A stretch of 64,000 bases of DNA, taken from Ceratopteris richardii (lineage: Eukaryota > Streptophyta > Polypodiopsida > Polypodiales > Pteridaceae). The DNA lies in the NCBI GenBank assembly GCA_020310875.1, contig CM035407.1, positions 85,639,342 to 85,703,341 of the forward strand, read 5' to 3'. The notes under the pieces are model-generated. The model saw nothing but the letters and a program-made list of their open reading frames with translations. It had not been told where the DNA came from and searched no databases. Shown piece after piece: positions 55,561 through 64,000 of the stretch (positions within the stretch are counted from its first letter, which is position 1; every line of letters begins with the position of its first letter). The translations under genes were made by a program, and so were the position numbers.

Positions 55561-56854
55561 AAGAAATTCTTCATGCTTGTTGCAACCAACTACTATGTTC
55601 ATCGTCCTCGACACAACAAGCTAGAACACCTTCCGTATCTTGTTTGTACATGCTTCCTGCCAATATTTGATATTTTTGTGATTTTACAATTTCATGTTTG
55701 TTTGTTTTTACATTCTTATTCGTGGGTCCGAAGGTTAGGGTAGGTACTAACTTATTTGCCCATTTAGGAACAACTTCTAGATTGAACAAATAAGCGTCGG
55801 GCAATTCATTAGACACTCCCTGCGGTGGCTCTTTTGAAGTGATGCAAGAAAGGTGATCTGCTCTGAGGTGGGTCGTACCTTTCCTAACAACCACTTCAAA
55901 GTCATATTCCTTTAGTAAGAGGAACCATCTTACTAAGCGTCCTGTATAAAGCTTGATGATCAATGAAAAACTTAAACTTGTTGGCCAATAGATAGTGTCT
56001 AAACTTCTTTACCGCATAGAACATGCCTAAGCCTTCTCTCTCAGTTGTTGTATAATTTCGTTCTACAGCATTTAGTTGTCTGCCTGCATATGCTATAGGC
56101 AAATCTAGATTGCCTTCACCTATGGATTGTGACAACACACATCCTATTGCATAATTGGATGCATTCACATGTACATGGAATGGCTTATTCCAATCACGAG
56201 TGGTTAGTATTGGTGTTGTGCACAAGCGCCTCTTTAGCTCATTGAAGGATTTCTCACATTCGTCATTCCACTCAAACTTTGTCAACAAGGCATAAAGGGG
56301 CTTAGCTATAATTGCATACATGTGAATAAACCTATGGTAATATCCACAATGGCCCATAAAGGCTTATACCTCTTTAACATTCCTTGGCCTCGATAGCTCC
56401 GCTATGGCTTTTACTTTGTCCTCATTTGTTGATATTCCATTCTTAGAAATAATATGACCTAAGATTTTACCTTGTCGTACCATGAACACACACTTTTCTG
56501 GTTTCAGACACACTCCATATTCTCTACACTTGTTGAAGATCTGTCTCAGCTCAAGTGTGGTATCTTCTTTGTTGGGAATGAGCACATAAATAATCAACAT
56601 ATACTTCTAAGTTCTTTCGCAAGAACTCCTTGAAGACATGACACATGAGCCTTTGGAATGTTGCAAGTGCATTGGTGAGCCCAAACGGCATCACATGAAA
56701 TGCAAAGACTCTCCACTCTATGGCAAAGGCCATTTTGTGTTGATCTTCTCGGCCAATGGCTACTTGGTTGTAGCTCAAAAATCCATCAAGGAAGCTATAC
56801 ACTTCCTTGCCCGCAACACGTTCCAATAAATGGTCAGTGATTGGAAGCGGATAA
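55561..56854 (-). pseudogene. Element I RT and RNase H (broken, 5' end cut by element L)
   Basis: The sequence begins at 56854 within YPLPITDHLLERV of RT, where copia L is inserted. RT reads FLDGFLSYNQVAI and VMPFGLTNALATFQ; the active site near 56610 is YVDY instead of YVDD, and a frameshift follows. Next come FMVRQGKILGHIISKNGIST (56500-56430), MGHCGYYHRFIHMYAII (56357 onward) and RNase H (HVNASNYAIGCV, FFIDHQAL). A small deletion or frameshift near 55950 removes the LYLVNKP.NTG region. The integrase zinc-binding region follows (CCVEDDEHSSWLQQA). Confidence 0.9.
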
Positions 56855-57067
56855 TGTTAGAGTATGATCAATGTCTACCCCTCATGATTGTATGCACATT
56901 TTGTAAGGCCCCCTTTATGAGGAGAAGCCAAGCGTGCATTACCCAATTGATGGGAATCCCAACTTGAATGTTGGATGAAGGTCATATTGGACCATGTAAG
57001 ATATTATGAGGAAAGGGAGTTACCAGGGTCCCCAATTGTGGGGTCCGGGGCAGCGGTGAGCAGCCCC

Positions 57068-57135
57068 GGCTGGGGGGTCCAAGGGGGCCAGCGGGCCCCT
57101 TGGCTGGGGGGTCCCAGGGGGCCAGCGGGCCCCCT
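57068..57135. repeat. 34-bp GC-rich tandem repeat in element L U3, G-quadruplex potential
   Basis: Two units starting ggctggggggtcc at 57068 and 57102 with one or two differences, plus a partial third unit to about 57165. Several runs of 3-6 G lie close together on the plus strand, and gggcccc palindromes are embedded. Base composition contrasts sharply with the AT-rich surroundings. Confidence 0.92.
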
Positions 57136-57334
57136 GGTGGGGGTCCGGGGGCAGCGCCCCCGGCGCGACGGTAAAGGGAATATTCTATGGAATATTCCCT
57201 GTCGGAGTCAGAAATCATTTATATTTGTTAGGTCGGTTCAACCAGTCTAAGCCGTGTATGGCAATTACGCGGGCGGTGGCCGCCCACGCTCTACCGCCCA
57301 TGTATAGCCGTCCATGGCAGGCCACCCATGATCC

Positions 57335-57342
57335 TATATATA
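57335..57342 (+). promoter_or_regulatory. TATA box of element L LTR
   Basis: TATATATA followed by catgacttctgc, about 200 bases after the GC-rich repeat and 230 before the primer site, a plausible core promoter. Confidence 0.65.
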
Positions 57343-57572
57343 CATGACTTCTGCACTACCTAAGACATTGAGTTGAGCCAGCATACCTCTACCTTGTATC
57401 TCCCTATCTAGAGTTGTCTAGATCACCATTTAAGCTCTACCTTGAGAGCGCACGGGTGGACAACGCCATCATCTTTGTACTTGGTGCTAGTAGAAAATTG
57501 TTGAGATTCTCCTATATCTGTTATCTTCTCTGCTATTGCTCCTGTGTTATAATGCGTAACTATTGTCTTACA

Positions 57573-57584
57573 TGGTATCAGAGC
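57573..57584 (+). promoter_or_regulatory. Primer-binding site, initiator tRNA-Met (element L)
   Basis: TGGTATCAGAGC, an exact match to the common plant copia primer site, directly after the LTR. Confidence 0.95.
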
Positions 57585-57667
57585 TGTAAGGTTCGAATAG
57601 CTTGAGAAGTATCATTATTTTAGCCTACTAGCAGACTAGAATATCAGTAGATTATTCGAGTGATTAC

Positions 57668-57919
57668 ATGATGGCTTCATCGTCGAACACTAGTCTTGGT
57701 GCTTCACCTAATGTTAATGCTGCACCTATTCGAATTCGTCCACCTGCATTCACTGAAGGGAAGCTGGATGGAACTAACTATACACTCTGGAAGTTCAAAA
57801 TTTCTGCAATTTTGGACTCCTATGAATTACTTGACACTGTCATGGGACCAATGGGATTGGATCCAGAGCCTATACCAGTTGAAGATCCAGCAAATTCAAG
57901 ATTGATGATTCAGCCAGAT
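57668..57919 (+). CDS. Element L gag, N-terminal fragment
   Basis: Starts MMASSSNTSLGAS (or MASS, one codon later). The copia gag signature FTEGKLDGTNYTLWKFKISA is followed by ILDSYELLDTVMGP. The frame is clean until element C interrupts it at 57920. The listed stop at 57925 belongs to the C LTR, so nothing shows that this gag was dead before C arrived. Confidence 0.85.
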
Positions 57920-58529
57920 TGTTGAAGCTCAAGGTCAAGGACAAAGCATGGAAGCACATCAAAGAAGTGGACATAGAAGAAGAGGGAGCAAGTAGGGAGC
58001 TCCAAAAAGTGTATGTCAAATCTTCAGAAGAATCCCCTACAAAAATAGTGATTTTCATCACTAGAAACCATTGTAAATACCATTATCTATTTTTAGTAAC
58101 TCCATTTTGTTCAAGCCGAGGAGTCCTCGAGCTTGAGGAGTATTAGAAGTACCATCGTACCAATTTTCATAATTTTTAGACTTCGTTTGAGCCCTCAAAT
58201 AAGCCCTGGAACCTAATTTTTAACTAGGCCGGACACTAGGTCTGGACAGGGCCAAAACTAGTCAAAAAACTATAAAAAGAGCTAGAGAGCTCATTTTTGG
58301 GGTTAGCTTGTGGGAGAATAGAACTTTTGTAAGAGAACTCTTTTGCAATCTAAGCTTTCCATTGTTCCTCTCTTTGATCTTACTTTGTGCGCGTGTGTGT
58401 GTATGTGTGTGCATGTTTGTGTGCTTTCACTCACGCACTTGTGCCTTCACTTGCTCGTGGTCTTCATACCGGTCCTCACGTCTCCGCGGATTGACAAGTA
58501 AAGGAGGTGGTGCTTACGCTTGAGCTACA
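57920..58529 (+). repeat. Element C 5' LTR (610 bp)
   Basis: Starts TGTTGAAGCTCAAGG and ends TTGAGCTACA, 8 bases before the primer site. Both ends are supported by alignment with the element B LTR on the opposite strand and by unrelated flanks. TATA box at 58271-58278. A GT-rich tract (gcgcgtgtgtgtgtatg) lies near 58390, as in B. Confidence 0.92.
58271..58278 (+). promoter_or_regulatory. TATA box of element C LTR
   Basis: TATAAAAA within aactataaaaagagctagag; the equivalent position is conserved in the B LTR. Confidence 0.75.
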
Positions 58530-58537
58530 CCAAATTT

Positions 58538-58555
58538 TGGCGCCGTTGCCGGGGA
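58538..58555 (+). promoter_or_regulatory. Primer-binding site, tRNA-Asp type (element C)
   Basis: TGGCGCCGTTGCCGGGGA, identical to the site in element A. Confidence 0.95.
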
Positions 58556-58879
58556 GAGAGCTTCGAGGACGAGCGTTGTGATGGTAAGATCGTAGATTTG
58601 CGACGTTGGAAGGTAAAAAAACTGTCATTTCAGTTCATTTTCTGTTTTTTCCTCTTCATCTTCATCATCATCATCATCTCCACCTTCTTCCATCTTCTTC
58701 TTCATAGAAAATTCTTGTTTTTTAGTGCATTTTCACCATCTTCATACCATTTTTCATGCATTATTGTGTGGGAAGGAGTTAGGAGGTGCAAGGGAGAGCA
58801 AGCGCTGTATTTTTTTCATGATTTTCTGCTCATACGGAGCTCGCCATAGCCGGCGCTCAGAAATTTGAATTTCCCGCCA
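58556..58879 (+). other. Element C leader next to the primer-binding site
   Basis: Contains gacgttggaaggtaaaaaaac and a pyrimidine-rich cttcatcatcatc stretch, the counterparts of the B and J leaders. No ORF is supported; 58520-58849 is a chance frame. Confidence 0.7.
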
Positions 58880-60080
58880 AAAAACGCGATTCTGTGATGA
58901 AAATCGCGATTCTATGAAAATTCAAAATTTTTTGAAAAATCACGATTTTCAGTTTTCCCGCCTAAAAGTTGGTTGAAAAAAAAAAAAAAAATCGCGATTC
59001 TGTGTTTTTCTCAAAAAACACGATTCTCTGCTCAAAATCGCGATTTTCTGAAAAACACGATTCTCTGCTCAAAATCGCGATTTTCTGAAAAACACGATTC
59101 TCTGCTCAAAATCGCGATTTTCTGAAAAACACGATTCTCTGCTCAAAATCGCGATTCTCACCAATCACGATTTTCAGCAAAAACACGATTTTGTGAAAAA
59201 ACACGACTTTCTGCTCAAAATCGCGATTCTCACAAATCACGATTTTCAGCCAAAAATACGATTTTGAGAAAAACACGATTCTGTGGGACAAAATCGCGAT
59301 TTTCAAGTCAAAAACACGATTTTGAGAAAACACGAATTTTTGCTCAAAATCGCGATTTTCATGTCAAAAACACGATTCTGAGAAAACACGATTTTCAGTC
59401 AAAAACACGATTTTGTGAAAAACACGACTTTGTGAATCACGATTCTCTGAGTCAAAATCGCGATTTTCAAAAACACGATTTTGTGATCAAAATCGCGATT
59501 TTCAAAAACACGATTTTGTGATCAAAATCGCGATTTTCAGAAACACGATTTTGTGATCAACATCGCGATTTTCAAAAACACGATTTTGTGATCAACATCG
59601 CGATTCTCTGAAACACGATTTTGTGATCAACATCGCGATTCTCTGAAACACGATTTTGTGATCAAAATCGCGATTTTCAAAAACACGATTTTGTGATCAA
59701 AATCGCGATTTTCAGAAACACGATTTTGTGATCAACATCGCGATTTTCAAAAACACGATTTTGTGATCAACATCGCGATTTTCAAAAACACGATTTTGTG
59801 ATCAACATCGCGATTCTCTGAAACACGATTTTGTGATCAACATCGCGATTCTCTGAAACACGATTTTGTGATCAAAATCGCGATTTTCAGAAACACGATT
59901 TTGTGATCAACATCGCGATTTTCAGAAACACGATTTTGTGATCAACATCGCGATTTTCAAATCACGATTTTCTGCTGAAAATCGCGATTTTCAAAAACAC
60001 GATTTTGTGCTCAACATCGCGATTTTTTTTGACTTCACAGCATCGCGATTTTCAGAAAGTTCACAAAATCGCGATTTTCT
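58880..60080 (+). repeat. ATCGCGAT repeat array in element C leader
   Basis: About 1.2 kb built from two alternating words, aacacgattttgtgatca and aaaatcgcgattttc. From about 59460 to 60010 they form regular units of 34-35 bases; earlier units are more variable. The word AAAATCGCGATTTT is a 14-base perfect palindrome. Variation between aaaatcg and aacatcg, and between ttttc and ttctctg, gives higher-order patterns. The ORFs 59106-59333 and 59264-59521 are repeat translations. Confidence 0.95.
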
Positions 60081-60346
60081 CCAAAGGTCCTGTTTGCCTG
60101 TTTTGACCCCCAGGAGCCTGATTTGACATAACTTTCTCATCCAAAGTCCATTTTTTGAGCTCTATAGCTTGTTGGAAAGCTCGTTTCAAATCCTACACGA
60201 TCTCAACTGTTTTTCTCAAGAATAATGCGTTGATTTTGAGATAGGATAATTTGAAGTTGACCCTCAGGTGGGACTAGGGAACCAAGGGGGCTCTAAAGAA
60301 TTGTGAACCATACCGAAGGGAAAATTTGGACTCTTGACTAAAGCTT
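60081..60346 (+). other. Element C leader between array and gag
   Basis: Non-coding. It shares ttgacataact, ttggaaagctcgt and ttgaagttgaccctcagg with element B at the corresponding place. Confidence 0.75.
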
Positions 60347-63300
60347 ATGAACCTGAGATCTGGTAGACACTTAGGCAAGGATAAACAAAGCATTAGATCT
60401 TCTGAGGCTAGTGTCAACCATACATCCAAGTCTTGGGCACAACAACTAAGTGGTCATCTTTTACTCAGATCAGACACAAGTGATTCAGAAATGTCTTTTA
60501 GTATGGGAAAACCTGCAGGTGGCTCAGGGACTGCCCATCTACAAACACCGGAAGGTCCCTATAAGACACAGTTGGAATATATTCGGACCAACCAATTAGG
60601 TGCTCGCATCTATGAGGATGGACTGAGGCGATCAGTGGTCCAACTCAAAAATCCAGATCAATCCTTTGGACTTGAACACCCGGTGGTCAAGTTCGAAGAG
60701 GGATCATACATTGATAAGGAAGGAACCATGTATGTGGTTACCAACCAACCAGATAGGACCGATGAGTTTGGAAATATCATTCATGAGAATGAGATAGGAG
60801 ACCTAGAACAAGGAAATATAGGACAAGGACCCCAGACTCCTAGAGGCAAGTCAGTTTTGACCCGAGTGATCACTCCGGACTGGATCCCTCAAGACAACAA
60901 AAGCATAGAACTATTTTTGAATAGAGAAACAGAGGAAGCCTTTTGGAGGTTCAAGCCAGATCAACCTAGCCAATTGGGCATAGTGATCATCTATGAATTC
61001 AAAGATCCTGAGATACCAGGCAAAGTTGTCTACCTGGATAACACATCAGAGAAAATTTTCTTGGTAACGGAACATGATAGACATGCATATACATGGAAGA
61101 ATGACATGATTTTCCCCCCACCAAGATCCAATGTTTCCCATGGCCTCCAAGGGGTGGGATCATCCCAGGCTCATGAAGCCCAGAGAGAAAGGACTAGAGA
61201 GAGACCTGAGGTAAGTTTTGCACACACCGTGGGCAGGAATAGGTCAGGATTTGAAAATGAAAGACCTGAAAGAGAGAGACATCAAGCACATAGGCAACAA
61301 AGAGATGAACAGGATTTTCCATTGCCTAAACCCCGGGAGTACCCAAGAACCCTTAAACCCAGTCACGTGATCAAGGCAATGAAGAACTATTTCGATGGGA
61401 CAGGGGATCCTTATGATCATGTGGCCGAGTACAAACAAGTGCTGAGAGCCGAACAAATTGAGGACTGGTTCACCCAGTACGAGGCATTTGGTTTGACCCT
61501 TAAAGGCACTGCCTTAGCTTGGTTTCAACCATTGAGTAGAAGCAGCTATCGCGATATAGGTCAACTGTTAGACGAATTCATTGTAGAATTTTCCAAGAGT
61601 GGTATCAGGCATAATACATCGTCCCTGATCCATAGTTTCAAGCAGACACCCCAAGAAACAGTGCGACTAGCAGGTAGAAGGTTCAGACAGTACCTAGAAA
61701 GATGCCCTGCTCCAGAGCTACCCACACCAGCCAAACAAGTGGCTTTGTTTTTAGATGGCTTACTGAGCACAAAGTTAAGATCCTATGTATACTTGAAAGA
61801 TCCTAGATCTATAGAAGAGTGTGTGCGGACGTGCATAGACATAGAAGATAACTTGGGTGAGGAGTTGGGGTTGGCCAAACTCTACAAAGATTCGGATAGT
61901 TCTACTAGTCATACTTCAAAGATCTCCACAGAAATAGAAGAGATAGCTGAGCAAGTGGCCAAGAAGCTGGGAGTCCAAAATCAACAAACACAGAGAGTCA
62001 CTCCATTGAATCGGTGCTATACTTGCGGAGGTGACCACATGGCTAACGTATGCCCATTGCAAAACCAAAACATTAGAGAAAGGAATGCTCCATATTGCAC
62101 TATTGAGAGAAAATACACAAACCACACGGCTCAAGATTGTCCCTATAACAGGCAGGCTGTTAGACAAAATTATCAGCAACCTTACCAGCAGGGTAGGTAT
62201 CAGAATCAGTACCAACAGCCATATTATAGGCCACAACAATATCAACCTCAATACCAGCAGCAATATCAGGCACCATATAGGCCACAACCTGTCTTGGGAA
62301 ACCAACCATCAGCTCCAGCCAACGTGATTCCAGTCAAGTATGCTGTGGGAGAGGAAAATCCAAATAGAGCTTTGGTGCCACTAACCCCATTGATACCAGA
62401 TAATGACTCTCATGCCCACAGTTCAGACTACTCCCATGAAGGTAGTCCACATGCTTATTACACAGAGTCACCTGAACATAGTGAGATTTACTCGTATCAA
62501 TATGGGGCACCGCCTATGGAGCAAAATTGGGAGCCAGAATACTCCAATGTCATGTACACAAATCCTAACCCTAGGCCCCAGTTGAGACAAATGAGACCAC
62601 AAGCCCCTAGAGGATCTTGTTTCAGATGTCATGGTGACCATTTCATTCGTGACTGTCCCCACCCACCATCTCCGAGTCAAGGACAGGCTATCACAATACA
62701 GGCTTTTTGTCCTGATTGTGGCAAAGACCATCTCCCCAGAGATTGTCCAAGAAACCCCTCTAGTGCACCCAAGATTACACCCATTAATGTGGTAGGCTTA
62801 GTGGCAGATCCAAGTTCAAGTAGTAGCAATGTGGCTCCTATACAAGCTGTCACTAGAGCACAAGCCTTAAAACAGGATAAACCAATAGAACAATCAGAGT
62901 CGAGTGAATCGGGAGAGCCTAGTAAGAGGAAAACAAGAACATGGAAGGATACCAGAGAGAAGGCCAATCGCAAGTGGAATAAAAAGTTATCGGAACTAGA
63001 AGAAAGCTTAAAAGAAGCGAAAACAAAAATAGAAGACATTGCATCTCAAAGCCCCTCGCATGCCGAAACTCCATCCACTCCACCTCATCCCACCCCACCA
63101 CCCATTGTAAATAGACCGCAACCAGGGTCTGTTCTTGCAGATCCAACCCCAGAAGGCTTGGACATGATGTTCAAGGCCTACCAGGCTCGACTTCAAGAAG
63201 GGCCTACAGCGGCAAACCTAGACAAGAGTTACCCTAGAGCAGATTTAGAGATTGAACGGATGAAAATGTGCATGAAAATGGTAGAACAAGCTCAAGCCAT

Positions 63301-64000
63301 ACTTGAGACTAGTCAAAAGTTCAATCAGACAAACTCTATCAAATCGGATTTGCATTTCCAGGGCTTACTAGAACGATTAGAGCAGTTGGTAAACAAACCA
63401 CAAGTTTCTCTACCTCCACAGGCTCAACCAGTTATTGAAAGAGGAAGCTCACCACCAAGGGGAGCTTATGTTCCTAATTCCACGGATGCTGGAATACCTC
63501 CTTCTATTCAACAGTACTCTCAAGAGTTCTTGCGGGAAATACAAGAGGAGAAATGGGCCAAGGAGAAGGGTAATTCCCCTCCTATTCCTGAGATTGATGA
63601 TCTTCATGATCAATTTCCCCAAGACATTCCATCTATTTACGAAGATGAAGCAGAACAAGGAGACGGAAAATTAGATTTTGAATCTAATACCTTAGAAGAA
63701 CTGCCTCAATTTCCAGGCCCATGGGAATCGGAATCACTCCAGATTAGAGCTCCCACAATACTAGTAAGAAATGAAGACTCAGTGGTTCCAAGGAACACTG
63801 ATGTCGTGAAGAACACTAAGGTTCAGTGTCATCTCACTGTAGAAGAGCTGCTCAAAGCAAAACCTGAGCTCTGGAATCATGTGAAGGATCAGGTTCCAGA
63901 ACTTGATTCCAACATGCCAAAAGCAGGCTCCAAGCAAAGGGTACCAGAGATACCTCTAGACAAAATAGGGGACATGTGTGAGGGTGAAGAAGGTAATACT
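60347..64000 (+). CDS. Element C gag-pol polyprotein, N-terminal 1218 codons (open to window end)
   Basis: Start MNLRSGRHLG is shared with element A. I translated the whole stretch and found no stop. Approximate residues: N-terminal conserved region 1-250 (VVKFEEGSYIDKEGTMYVVT); gag domain 320-510 (MKNYFDGTGDPYDHVAEYKQ); knuckle CYTCGGDHMANVC near 557; degenerate Cys/His motif CTIERKYTNHTAQDC near 584; Gln/Tyr-rich stretch 607-648; knuckles CFRCHGDHFIRDC near 758 and CPDCGKDHLPRDC near 789; a Lys/Arg/Glu-rich helix 855-905; then the linker found in D (MMFKAYQARLQEG). It ends with GDMCEGEEGNT, exactly where the protease starts in A, so protease and RT should lie just beyond the window. Confidence 0.93.
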   Translation, partial: MNLRSGRHLGKDKQSIRSSEASVNHTSKSWAQQLSGHLLLRSDTSDSEMSFSMGKPAGGSGTAHLQTPEGPYKTQLEYIRTNQLGARIYEDGLRRSVVQLKNPDQSFGLEHPVVKFEEGSYIDKEGTMYVVTNQPDRTDEFGNIIHENEIGDLEQGNIGQGPQTPRGKSVLTRVITPDWIPQDNKSIELFLNRETEEAFWRFKPDQPSQLGIVIIYEFKDPEIPGKVVYLDNTSEKIFLVTEHDRHAYTWKNDMIFPPPRSNVSHGLQGVGSSQAHEAQRERTRERPEVSFAHTVGRNRSGFENERPERERHQAHRQQRDEQDFPLPKPREYPRTLKPSHVIKAMKNYFDGTGDPYDHVAEYKQVLRAEQIEDWFTQYEAFGLTLKGTALAWFQPLSRSSYRDIGQLLDEFIVEFSKSGIRHNTSSLIHSFKQTPQETVRLAGRRFRQYLERCPAPELPTPAKQVALFLDGLLSTKLRSYVYLKDPRSIEECVRTCIDIEDNLGEELGLAKLYKDSDSSTSHTSKISTEIEEIAEQVAKKLGVQNQQTQRVTPLNRCYTCGGDHMANVCPLQNQNIRERNAPYCTIERKYTNHTAQDCPYNRQAVRQNYQQPYQQGRYQNQYQQPYYRPQQYQPQYQQQYQAPYRPQPVLGNQPSAPANVIPVKYAVGEENPNRALVPLTPLIPDNDSHAHSSDYSHEGSPHAYYTESPEHSEIYSYQYGAPPMEQNWEPEYSNVMYTNPNPRPQLRQMRPQAPRGSCFRCHGDHFIRDCPHPPSPSQGQAITIQAFCPDCGKDHLPRDCPRNPSSAPKITPINVVGLVADPSSSSSNVAPIQAVTRAQALKQDKPIEQSESSESGEPSKRKTRTWKDTREKANRKWNKKLSELEESLKEAKTKIEDIASQSPSHAETPSTPPHPTPPPIVNRPQPGSVLADPTPEGLDMMFKAYQARLQEGPTAANLDKSYPRADLEIERMKMCMKMVEQAQAILETSQKFNQTNSIKSDLHFQGLLERLEQLVNKPQVSLPPQAQPVIERGSSPPRGAYVPNSTDAGIPPSIQQYSQEFLREIQEEKWAKEKGNSPPIPEIDDLHDQFPQDIPSIYEDEAEQGDGKLDFESNTLEELPQFPGPWESESLQIRAPTILVRNEDSVVPRNTDVVKNTKVQCHLTVEELLKAKPELWNHVKDQVPELDSNMPKAGSKQRVPEIPLDKIGDMCEGEEGNT

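Larger units (their letters stand above)
51290..56854 (-). mobile_element. Element I: 3' part of a Ty3/gypsy element, cut by copia element L
   Basis: Minus-strand order is RT (from 56854), RNase H, integrase, second retropepsin-like domain, third ORF, 3' untranslated region, polypurine tract, and a truncated 3' LTR. The 5' half would lie to the right of C, outside the window. It closely resembles A and D throughout. Its LTR belongs to the B/C family, so that LTR family goes with this pol type. Confidence 0.88.
56855..57572 (+). repeat. Element L 5' LTR (718 bp)
   Basis: Starts TGTTAGAGTATG and ends GTCTTACA directly before the primer site, with an imperfect inverted repeat of the ends. It contains a GC-rich tandem repeat (57040-57170) and a TATA box (57335-57342). 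Confidence 0.9.
56855..57919 (+). mobile_element. Element L: 5' part of a Ty1/copia element, nested in I and cut by C
   Basis: 5' LTR (56855-57572), initiator tRNA-Met primer site, and the start of gag. It interrupts element I RT at 56854 (candidate target-site pentamer gataa at 56850-56854). At 57919 it is interrupted by element C (pentamer cagat at 57915-57919). The remainder should lie beyond C. Confidence 0.88.
57920..64000 (+). mobile_element. Element C: young-looking Ty3/gypsy element, 5' half in window
   Basis: LTR (57920-58529), exact tRNA-Asp primer site, a 1.8-kb leader with an ATCGCGAT array, and a gag-pol frame open from 60347 to the window end without a stop. It is related to A and D in gag and to B, I, J and M in LTR. 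It is the innermost insertion of the I-L-C nest, hence the youngest of the three. Confidence 0.92.

Noticed and set aside
56982..57250. Gly/Pro-rich ORFs on both strands in the L LTR
   Set aside because: Produced by the GC-rich tandem repeat; they lie in the U3 upstream of the TATA box and lack a plausible start context.
58880..60080. Possible CRISPR-like array (regular 34-35 base repeats)
   Set aside because: There are no unique spacers: the whole unit repeats. The context is a plant LTR retrotransposon leader.
59106..60126. ORFs with repeated NRDF / KHDF peptides
   Set aside because: Translation of the element C leader array; they lie upstream of the gag start.

Overview
The window looks like intergenic heterochromatin from a large, repeat-rich land-plant genome. 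Every protein-coding stretch I can identify belongs to an LTR retrotransposon, either Ty3/gypsy or Ty1/copia. The rest is microsatellite, old LTR debris or anonymous AT-rich DNA. Plant origin is inferred from Athila/Tat-like gypsy pol, primer sites matching plant tRNA-Asp (gypsy) and initiator tRNA-Met (copia), TG..CA LTRs and nested insertions. I see no host gene, rRNA, tRNA, CRISPR or prokaryotic feature. I cannot name the species.

Layout, with my own element letters. A (1-11760, gypsy, minus) is nearly intact and sits inside the gag of B (11761-15032, gypsy, minus), which itself sits in a gag-like relic K (15033-15560). AT-rich DNA, a 142-bp TA run, a CATGCA-rich tract and CT/TA microsatellites fill 15561-18786. 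E (18787-24813, copia, plus) is a complete but dead element with both LTRs, inserted in a CT repeat. J (26097-27273) is a rearranged gypsy leader plus LTR. F (29341-30880) is a copia RT-RNase H relic, followed by diverged direct repeats. A copia scrap (33020-33450) and M (33487-37356, a gypsy-type LTR plus an unusual non-pol ORF, minus) come next. D (37390-49200, gypsy, plus) is decayed and split by G (41898-47014, copia, minus, both LTRs and a target-site duplication). H (about 49380-51290, copia, minus) abuts I (51290-56854, gypsy, minus). I is interrupted by L (56855-57919, copia, plus), which is interrupted by C (57920-64000, gypsy, plus). C is young-looking: its gag-pol frame is open to the window end.

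A, B, C, D and I are related gypsy elements, and three features set the family apart. (1) A, D and I carry a second retropepsin-like domain downstream of integrase, besides the usual one between gag and RT. (2) The leader between primer-binding site and gag in A, B and C holds a 0.7-1.2 kb array of short repeats built on CGAT/ATCG words. The array sequence differs in each element, although B and C share the unique sequence between array and gag. (3) D and I carry a third coding segment after the second protease with IWVPK-like motifs. These are the best candidates here for undescribed biology. The two pepsin-like domains may act at different steps of polyprotein maturation, and the leader arrays may serve RNA dimerisation, packaging or translation; both roles are inference.

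The other elements show decay: TGG-to-TAG stops, single-base frameshifts, lost catalytic aspartates, internal deletions and local tandem duplications.
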